Of a stretch of DNA of 5,195 nucleotides, positions 1-4,406 are shown in pieces (positions within the stretch are counted from its first letter, which is position 1; each line of letters begins with the position of its first letter). A program made the position numbers and the translations under genes. Source of the stretch: Candidatus Cloacimonadota bacterium (lineage in GTDB: Bacteria; Cloacimonadota; Cloacimonadia; Cloacimonadales; Cloacimonadaceae); assembly GCA_023230245.1 (NCBI GenBank), contig JALNXT010000130.1:1-5195 (forward strand), given 5' to 3'. The notes under the pieces were generated by a model. That model was not told where the DNA came from and did not search any database. It saw only the letters and a list, made by a program, of their open reading frames with translations.

Positions 1-49
1 GGTCGTATGCTTTAAGCTTGATCCGAATACGATTGTCGTGGTTACTCAC
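1..49 (-). CDS. rpsJ: Small ribosomal subunit protein S10, N-terminal fragment (runs off the left edge)
   Basis: Reading leftwards from a GTG at 49-47, the 16 visible codons give (M)SNHDNRIRIKLKAYD. The core RIRIKLKAYD matches the conserved start of bacterial S10, which typically begins with about five variable residues followed by (K/R)IRI(R/K)LKA(Y/F)DH. S10 is a 30S head protein and is usually the first gene of the S10-spc ribosomal operon, so further ribosomal genes probably lie beyond the left edge. I chose GTG-49 because GGAGG lies 5 nt before it and it gives the usual S10 N-terminal length. An in-frame ATG at 88-86 would add 13 residues but has no ribosome-binding site. Only 16 residues are visible, so the call rests on one short but very characteristic motif. 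Confidence 0.85.
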   Translation of the reverse strand, partial: MSNHDNRIRIKLKAYD

Positions 50-53
50 TGGA

Positions 54-59
54 ACCTCC
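54..59 (-). promoter_or_regulatory. Ribosome-binding site of rpsJ
   Basis: GGAGGT on the minus strand, with GGAGG ending 5 nt before the GTG start at 49. It decides the start in favour of GTG-49 over the ATG at 88. A small hairpin, CCAC-AACAA-GTGG (70-58), overlaps the first two bases of this site, so access to it could depend on leader folding; that part is inference. Confidence 0.7.
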
Positions 60-121
60 ACTTGTTGTGGCAATATGATCCCCGGCATGGTTCTGGCATA
101 AGCGTAAAGCTCCGCCACCCA

Positions 122-290
122 AGCAGAAAATCAAACTGCTGTAAATTTGTTGAAGTTTAGTGGCTGGGATATGTCCCAAGCCACAGCGATACTCATTACA
201 AGTATCCCCGTTAAAGGATAACATTGTTCCTCCTAAAGAACTATAAGCTCCTGCAAAATATGGAGCTTGTGCTATACGTTGTTCACGTAT
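122..290 (-). promoter_or_regulatory. Structured 5' leader of rpsJ: series of consecutive hairpins
   Basis: On the minus strand six hairpins follow one another. 290-274: ATACGT/ACGTAT, 5-nt loop. 268-245: AAGCTCC/GGAGCTT, 10-nt loop. 241-226: GTTCTT/AGGAAC with loop TAGG, one G-U pair, enclosing an AGGAGG. 206-188: GATACT/AGTATC, 7-nt loop. 184-160: GTGGCT and GGGA pair with TCCC and AGCCAC around loop CATA, ten pairs with one bulged T. 140-122: AGCAG/CTGCT, 9-nt loop. The 184-160 hairpin is far stronger than expected by chance. No run of U follows it, so it does not look like an ordinary terminator. Leaders of S10 operons are known sites of ribosomal-protein feedback control (for example L4 in enterobacteria), which suggests a similar role here. 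The folds were found by eye and the function is inferred. A 60-codon ORF overlaps the region and is discussed in the findings. Confidence 0.45.
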
Positions 291-305
291 TTACATCGTT
301 GGTGC

Positions 306-334
306 AGTAGATTTTAACTGCCCGATTTTGTCAA
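306..334 (-). promoter_or_regulatory. Possible sigma-70-type promoter for the rpsJ leader transcript
   Basis: The minus strand carries a perfect TTGACA at 334-329, then 17 bases, then TCTACT at 311-306, which matches the -10 consensus at four of six positions but lacks the important second-position A. Transcription would begin near 300, just before the first leader hairpin (290-274), a sensible place for the S10 operon promoter. The -10 box is weak and the promoter consensus of this phylum is not known to me, so this is tentative. Confidence 0.3.
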
Positions 335-382
335 TTGCTTTTTATGCAGATACCGAGTTATGGAGTTTAGATGTCGCTGCGT

Positions 383-454
383 GTTTTGGAGTTCATGTGG
401 CTGATACAAATAACCACTTGTTACTATTTATATGAGCCACATGTACTTCAAAGC
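383..454. repeat. Palindromic module 1 (20-bp arms, 32-nt centre)
   Basis: Bases 383-402 pair with 435-454 over 20 positions: 17 Watson-Crick pairs, two G-T pairs (384/453 and 389/448) and one T-T mismatch (393/444). The enclosed centre, 403-434, is 32 nt and AT-rich. The arm contains TGGAGTTCA, the same core as in the modules at 472-539 and 556-621. The imperfections are G-U compatible in a plus-strand transcript. No reading frame in it looks like protein. Confidence 0.65.
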
Positions 455-471
455 CGGGATTGATATCTAGC

Positions 472-539
472 CTTGGAGTTCAAAGAGCCATCTTTATCTT
501 TATACTTACCAATAACATACAGGCTCTTTGGACTTCAAG
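472..539. repeat. Palindromic module 2 (18-bp arms, 32-nt centre)
   Basis: CTTGGAGTTCAAAGAGCC (472-489) pairs with GGCTCTTTGGACTTCAAG (522-539) along all 18 positions in a plus-strand RNA, 16 Watson-Crick and two G-U. The centre, 490-521, is again 32 nt. The right arm can alternatively pair with the next module: 527-537 is perfectly complementary to 556-566. Same family as modules 1 and 3. Confidence 0.7.
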
Positions 540-555
540 AAACCAAGCAAGTATA

Positions 556-621
556 TGAAGTCCAAAATGCCGCTAAGATACAGGTAATTATAAAGATAGC
601 AGAGGCACTTTGAACTCCAAG
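556..621. repeat. Palindromic module 3, an inverted copy of module 2 (32-nt centre)
   Basis: Arms TGAAGTCCAAAATGCC (556-571) and GGCACTTTGAACTCCAAG (604-621) enclose a 32-nt centre (572-603). Reverse-complemented, the right arm matches the left arm of module 2 at 17 of 18 positions. The centre also aligns without gaps to that of module 2, with about 20 of 32 positions equal, including TATCTTTATA and TTACC. Module 3 is therefore a diverged copy of module 2 in opposite orientation, not merely a similar palindrome. Its arm mismatches are A-C, which become G-U in a minus-strand RNA. Confidence 0.65.
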
Positions 622-673
622 ACACTGAGGCACTTTGAACTCCAAGACACTGAGGCACTTTGAACTCGAAGAC
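602..673. repeat. 25-bp tandem repeat, three copies
   Basis: Three head-to-tail copies of a 25-bp unit (GAGGCACTTTGAACTCCAAG followed by ACACT) start at 602, 627 and 652. The first two are identical. The third has one change inside the arm sequence (CTCGAAG for CTCCAAG) and decays after 673, eleven bases before the TGA of the LVIVD gene. Each unit carries the arm sequence of palindromic module 3, so the array probably arose by local amplification of that arm. Confidence 0.85.
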
Positions 674-683
674 GCACAGATTT

Positions 684-2825
684 TCACCATCTCGTAATCT
701 TCTTGGTAAAGGATTTATTGCCGTAGCTGATCTTGGCAAGATAGATACCAACAGGTACATTTCTACCGCCTCTATCCCTACCATCCCACTCAAGTGAATA
801 ACTACCCGATTGCTTATTCTCGTCGCATAATTCCCGCACGAGTTGCCCTTTGATGTTATACAAACTCAGCTTTACCTGTTCGCTCTTGGGCAGGGTAAAC
901 TCTATTGTAGTACCAACGTGGAAAGGATTTGGATAGCTGCTAAGAACGACCTCTGGAGCTGGAACAAGCAAAGCGTCCTCAATATCAACATCTCGCAGGT
1001 CGAGGATGCCTAAACCATAGCTTTCATTTGCCATATATAGTTTGTCCCCCTCAACACACATTTCAGAAGTGCTCAGATTCCAGACAATGTTTTCAACAAG
1101 TTCAGGCGAATTCGGGTTACTGATATCATAACAACTGATTTCATTCCAATTGATATCGGAGAAGAAAAGCAGATTCGACTTTACTAAACAGGTTTTAATC
1201 TGGCTTGTCAGATGACGCAGAATCCGGCCTAAAGAGGTGGGATTATAGGGATTGGAGATATCTAAAATATTAAGTCCATCCTTACCCTCAGCTACATAGG
1301 CTAGGTTTCCCACCACTGTAACTGAGCATGAGCGACCAGAGCTATGGTATTCACCCACCATAGTAGGGCTCTGGGGATTGGCGACATTGATGATTTTTAA
1401 CCCTATATAATCTGCCACGTAAGCGATGTTCCTAACCACAGTAACTGACATAGCTAGTCCTGTCATATTGAAAGAACCCAGTAGGCTAGGATTCTGGGGA
1501 TTGGTAACATTGATTATTTGCAGACCTGCATTCCAATCTGCCACATAGGCAGTGTTTCCAACCACCGATACTGAGTAGGCATATCCTGGCGTATTGTAAG
1601 AACCAATAAGGATAGGGTTTTGGGGATTGGCGACATTGATAATCTGCAGGCCAGCACCCCTATCTGCCACATAGGCTGTGTTACCAACCACCGAAACTGA
1701 CTGTGCCCATCCTGGTGTATCGCAGGAACCTAACAGAATAGGGCTCCGGGGATTGGCGACATTAATGATCTGCAGTCCAGAATTACCATCTGCCAAATAG
1801 GCTGCGTTCTCGACTACGAAAATTGAGGAAGCGTTTCCTAGTGTATCGTAGGTACCAAGCAGAGCAGAGTTCTGGGGATTGGCGACATTAATGATCTGCA
1901 GTCCAGAATCACCATCTGCCACATAGGCTGTGTTGCTAACTACCACAACTGAATTAGCATAATCGGGAGTATCGTAATAACCCAACTGAGTAGGATTCTG
2001 GGGATCGGCGACATCGATGACCTTCAGTCCTGCATCACCATAAGCCACATACGCTTTATTTCCGACAACGGTCAACGAGGTAGCTTGCCCGGGAGTATCG
2101 TATGAACCTATCAGAGTAGGGTTCTGTGAATTTGCGATATCGATGATCATCAATGCTGTCTCATTCAATTCTTCGTCATAATCTACCACATAGGCTGTGT
2201 TCTGAACAACCTCAATGGATAAAGCAAAACCGGAGGTATCCAAGGAGCCTAACAGGATAGGGTTCTGAGGATTGGCAATATTGACGATTTGCAATCCTGC
2301 CTCCATATCAGTAACATAGGCTATGTTACCCACTACTTTTATTGAAGAGACATAATCAGATAAATTGTAGAAAGCCAACAGAGCTGGGTTCTGGGGACTT
2401 GTTACATCAATGATCATCAGCCTAAAATTAATAGCGAACACGTAAGCAACGTTATCGACTACAGTGACTGTAACAGCATCTCCTGGAGTAGCGTAGCAAC
2501 CTAATAGAGTTGGATTCTGGGGATTGGCGACATCTATTATCTGTAGTCCATAAGTTCCATCAGCCACATAGGCTATATTTCCGACAACGGTTATTGCGTT
2601 AGCTTCCCCGGGAATAGCGCAGTAACCTAACAGCATCGGAATATTGGGATCTGTTACATCTAAGATCCTTAGTCCTGCATAATAATCTGCCACATAGGCT
2701 GTGTTCCCCTCCATCGCAACACATCGAGCACTGCCAGATGTATCGTAATCTCCCAGTTTATAGCACACTGCCCCCAGGGCAAGATACATACAACAAACGC
2801 AGATAATTAAAATCGTTCTTTTCAT
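684..2825 (-). CDS. Exported LVIVD-repeat protein with C-terminal sorting domain
   Basis: A 713-residue protein. Residues 1-22 form a signal peptide (MKR, then a hydrophobic stretch to LGAV); the cysteine at 21 lacks a good lipobox. Residues 24 to about 613 are 14 repeats of about 42 residues, pattern LGxYDTPGxAxSVxVVGNxAYVAD..GLQIIxVANPQNPxL, which is the LVIVD repeat (Pfam PF08309), thought to form beta-propeller-like folds. Repeat 5 has a 5-residue insertion and repeats 13-14 are degenerate. Residues 631-713 (YPNPF...IEFTLP...LYNIKGQLVREL...WDGRD...VPVGIYLAKI) are a FlgD-like/Por-type C-terminal sorting domain, implying export by a type IX-like system to the surface or medium. AAGGAA lies 7 nt before the ATG; the gene ends in TGA. 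No enzymatic motif is visible; adhesion or ligand binding is a guess. Confidence 0.9.
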   Translation of the reverse strand: MKRTILIICVCCMYLALGAVCYKLGDYDTSGSARCVAMEGNTAYVADYYAGLRILDVTDPNIPMLLGYCAIPGEANAITVVGNIAYVADGTYGLQIIDVANPQNPTLLGCYATPGDAVTVTVVDNVAYVFAINFRLMIIDVTSPQNPALLAFYNLSDYVSSIKVVGNIAYVTDMEAGLQIVNIANPQNPILLGSLDTSGFALSIEVVQNTAYVVDYDEELNETALMIIDIANSQNPTLIGSYDTPGQATSLTVVGNKAYVAYGDAGLKVIDVADPQNPTQLGYYDTPDYANSVVVVSNTAYVADGDSGLQIINVANPQNSALLGTYDTLGNASSIFVVENAAYLADGNSGLQIINVANPRSPILLGSCDTPGWAQSVSVVGNTAYVADRGAGLQIINVANPQNPILIGSYNTPGYAYSVSVVGNTAYVADWNAGLQIINVTNPQNPSLLGSFNMTGLAMSVTVVRNIAYVADYIGLKIINVANPQSPTMVGEYHSSGRSCSVTVVGNLAYVAEGKDGLNILDISNPYNPTSLGRILRHLTSQIKTCLVKSNLLFFSDINWNEISCYDISNPNSPELVENIVWNLSTSEMCVEGDKLYMANESYGLGILDLRDVDIEDALLVPAPEVVLSSYPNPFHVGTTIEFTLPKSEQVKLSLYNIKGQLVRELCDENKQSGSYSLEWDGRDRGGRNVPVGIYLAKISYGNKSFTKKITRW
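987..2756 (-). repeat. Intragenic 126-bp tandem repeats encoding LVIVD units
   Basis: The coding repeats are also visible in the DNA with a period of 126 bp (42 codons). The best preserved pair is 1748-1794 and 1874-1920, equal at 46 of 47 bases and exactly 126 bp apart, which points to recent duplication or gene conversion between repeats 7 and 8. Departures from the period are the 141-bp fifth repeat and the 123-bp eleventh repeat. The units nearest the C-terminal domain are the most diverged. Such arrays can change length by recombination and are prone to misassembly. Confidence 0.85.
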
Positions 2826-2882
2826 GGCTTTTTTCCTTATCTTGGATGTGGTTTACAACAAAATGCTTCGTCAGGTTTTGGG

Positions 2883-2963
2883 GTGGCAAACTCCGATTTG
2901 CCACAGCATCCAGAGGATGCTTCTCTAACAGCTCTGCTGCTACTGCCAATTCGGAGATTGGCA
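2883..2963. repeat. Compact multi-hairpin element, probable dispersed palindromic repeat
   Basis: An 81-bp run holds three perfect hairpins: GTGGCAAA-CTCCGA-TTTGCCAC (2883-2904), AGCATCC-AGA-GGATGCT (2905-2921) and TGCCAAT-TCGGAG-ATTGGCA (2944-2963), with a weaker CAGC-TCT-GCTG (2929-2939) between. The first and last loops (CTCCGA and TCGGAG) are exact reverse complements, so they could kiss in RNA, or the whole element could be one large imperfect palindrome. It lies 58 bp upstream of the LVIVD gene start. A possible TATAGT -10 box (2998-2993, minus strand, no good -35) would place it in that gene's 5' leader. No T-run follows, so it is not an obvious terminator for the TfoX gene. The layout resembles REP or MITE-like elements; no transposase is present. 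Confidence 0.65.
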
Positions 2964-3094
2964 ACCACTTCATCTGGCATCAGCTACTACACACTATATT
3001 CTATTTTGTTACAGCTCTTCATTCAGTCGAATGTAAAAAATCCTCAAGGCATTACATCTGTCAACATCTATTTTATTCTGCCATATAAATAACA

Positions 3095-3427
3095 TTAGCT
3101 TTTAGTTTTCTTTTTCTTCTTTGGCAATGGCACTTCGGGCGTAGTTACCATTATAAGCTGCGTCAGCCATTCCGACTCATCCCAATTATCTTCTGAGATA
3201 TAGAACCAGTTCTTTGCCCCAGGATAGGGAGGAGCTTCTTCCACATTGCCAAGAAAAGCTCTTCCTGCTTCGGTGGGTTTTATAAACAGTTGGTCGTCTG
3301 CCACCAATGCTACAATTTTATCGTCGCAATACACGCTATATTCGCCAAACATCTTTTTGGCATACACATTTCCTGCGCCCTTGATCTGGGTTAGGATGTA
3401 ATCCGCTGTCTCTTGTTTTGAAGCCAT
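3095..3427 (-). CDS. TfoX/Sxy N-terminal domain family protein
   Basis: A 110-residue protein of the TfoX N-terminal domain family (Pfam PF04993). Supporting features in order: KKMFGEYSVYCDDKIVALVADDQLFIK (about 24-50, typical MFGxYxxYxxGxxxALxxDxxLFxK pattern), PTEAG (51-55), EAPPYPGAKNWFYI (64-77) and a closing W87. Single-domain members are cytoplasmic and common; the enterobacterial TfoX/Sxy regulator of competence has an extra C-terminal domain missing here, so a competence role should not be assumed. The tail is very basic (PKKKKKTKS, 102-110), perhaps for nucleic-acid contact. GAGAGG lies 7 nt before the ATG. The gene starts 25 bp after the peptidase gene ends, so the two are probably co-transcribed. 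No terminator is clear after its TAA. Confidence 0.85.
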   Translation of the reverse strand: MASKQETADYILTQIKGAGNVYAKKMFGEYSVYCDDKIVALVADDQLFIKPTEAGRAFLGNVEEAPPYPGAKNWFYISEDNWDESEWLTQLIMVTTPEVPLPKKKKKTKS

Positions 3428-3452
3428 GGTAATTCCTCTCTATTAGTTGTCT

Positions 3453-4142
3453 CTATTTTTTCCCGTTCAATTCACGTCTTCTTTGCCGCCAATCCGGGAT
3501 AAACTTATCCATATAGGCTTTGAAAACTTCATTATGCGATGCTTCCAACAGATGCGCCAGTTCATGCACAATCAGGTATTCCAACAGGCGATCAGATTTC
3601 CTGGCAAGTTCTGTGTTTATCCAGATGCGTTTTGCTCTGGTATTACAGCTTCCCCAACGGCTTTTCATCTTTTTTATCCCCCATTCATTCAGCTGTACGT
3701 TCATTACATTCTGCCACCTCGCAAGGATAGGCTTGGCTCTTTGTTCCAGCCTTGCGCGATACCAATTGTACATCTGGTTTTCGCGGTTGGCAATGGTGGT
3801 TCCGGCAACGCTGCGCATCTCTATTGTAGTGTCGCTAATCAGGCTGACTTTATTTATGGAAGAATTCTCTATTAAGGATAGCTGAAATTCCTTACCCTCC
3901 AGGAAGTGGCTCTCCCCGTTGATATATTTCCTTGCTGTGCTGGCAAGGGGTTTAACTGCGACAGTATGCTTTTCTATCCATGCTAATTTGCTTTCCACAA
4001 AATGCCTTATCTGCTGTTCGCTGATATGAAATGGCGCAGAAATCCTGATTTGCCCAGTACTGGCGCTTATCGCCAAACGAATGGTTTTCATCTGCTTGTG
4101 AACAACGTTTATGGTGTATTTATCCACCACTATCTGCTGCAT
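3453..4142 (-). CDS. YgjP-like (DUF45) zinc metallopeptidase
   Basis: A 229-residue protein, the usual size for the YgjP-like/DUF45 family (Pfam PF01863), related to SprT and WSS1-type peptidases. The N-terminal part (1-75) has the family's beta-rich start, with RLAISASTGQIRISAP (22-37) and a helix ending in WIEKH (55-59). The C-terminal core has MKSRWGSC (159-166), IWINTELA (173-180) and the zinc site HELAH (193-197) followed by H203 in SHNEVF, giving H193, H197 and H203 as likely zinc ligands and E194 as the catalytic base. There is no signal peptide, so it should act in the cytoplasm; the substrate is unknown. AGGA lies 8 nt before the ATG. It is the first gene of a probable pair with the TfoX-domain gene. 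All key residues are present. Confidence 0.92.
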   Translation of the reverse strand: MQQIVVDKYTINVVHKQMKTIRLAISASTGQIRISAPFHISEQQIRHFVESKLAWIEKHTVAVKPLASTARKYINGESHFLEGKEFQLSLIENSSINKVSLISDTTIEMRSVAGTTIANRENQMYNWYRARLEQRAKPILARWQNVMNVQLNEWGIKKMKSRWGSCNTRAKRIWINTELARKSDRLLEYLIVHELAHLLEASHNEVFKAYMDKFIPDWRQRRRELNGKK

Positions 4143-4227
4143 ACTTTCGTTCCTAAAAGGTTTTTATAGTTTCGTTGCTTCATCCTAGCTTGCCGAACCA
4201 GAATAAAAGCGCATCTGAAGCGGTGTT

Positions 4228-4273
4228 GATCGGGATGTAACCCGATGAGATCCCGATCGGATCCCGATGAACC
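4228..4273. repeat. Short repeat cluster built on ATCGGGAT
   Basis: Three 11-bp units lie head to tail with no spacing: CCCGATGAGAT (4241-4251), CCCGATCGGAT (4252-4262) and CCCGATGAACC (4263-4273). An inverted copy, GATCGGGAT (4228-4236), precedes them, so the cluster can fold back on itself. It is more GC-rich than the flanking DNA and sits midway between the terminator of the SUMF1-type gene and the peptidase start. It may be a dispersed intergenic repeat or a protein-binding array; the sequence alone does not decide. Confidence 0.55.
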
Positions 4274-4342
4274 CCCCTTCGGATAAGCAAGGAAGAGGCA
4301 AGGGAATGCATTGATCTTATCTATTGGCATACAGTTAACGTG

Positions 4343-4365
4343 ATAGTAATTTGCTTTTTTACTAT
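4343..4365. repeat. Small AT-rich inverted repeat beside the terminator
   Basis: ATAGTAA (4343-4349) and TTACTAT (4359-4365) are perfect inverted repeats around a 9-nt T-rich centre. They abut the T-tract of the terminator at 4366-4394. They may assist 3'-end formation or bind a regulator; the arms are pure A/T apart from one pair, so the hairpin is weak. Confidence 0.35.
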
Positions 4366-4394
4366 AAAAAAAGGGAAAGCCCTCGCCTTCCCTT
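4366..4394 (-). terminator. Intrinsic terminator of the SUMF1-type gene
   Basis: On the minus strand AAGGGAA (4394-4388), a 10-nt GC-rich loop and TTCCCTT (4377-4371) form a 7-bp stem running directly into seven T residues (4372-4366). It begins 12 bases after the TAA at 4407, as expected for a rho-independent terminator of that gene. It separates the gene from the peptidase/TfoX pair. Confidence 0.85.
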
Positions 4395-4406
4395 GTAAAA
4401 CATTAT

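Noticed and set aside
383..673. CRISPR array or integron attC sites
   Set aside because: The 32-nt centres suggest spacers, but the flanking arms alternate in orientation, differ in sequence and have irregular gaps (21, 16 and 7 bases), and modules 2 and 3 share their centre. The GTTRRRY/RYYYAAC core sites of attC are absent and no integrase or cas gene is visible.
50..683. tRNA or other standard RNA gene in the long non-coding stretch
   Set aside because: No cloverleaf, CCA end or T-loop motif (GGTTCRANNCC) could be found on either strand.
506..793. A 95-codon minus-strand ORF
   Set aside because: It overlaps the end of the LVIVD gene in another frame and consists mostly of translated palindromes and 25-bp repeats.
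3036..3064. Promoter from the TTGACA at 3064-3059 on the minus strand
   Set aside because: No acceptable -10 box lies 16-18 bases downstream; the bases there are a T run.
2846..3092. Overlapping ORFs of 69-80 codons on the plus strand and 71 codons on the minus strand
   Set aside because: They run through the multi-hairpin element, have no good ribosome-binding site and no recognisable protein features; the palindromes explain the open frames.
3447..3885. Plus-strand ORFs of 63 to 142 codons
   Set aside because: They lie antisense to the well-supported YgjP-like peptidase with its HELAH zinc site.
4130..4330. A 66-codon minus-strand ORF upstream of the peptidase gene
   Set aside because: It overlaps the peptidase start, spans the 11-bp repeat cluster, and has no family resemblance or convincing ribosome-binding site.
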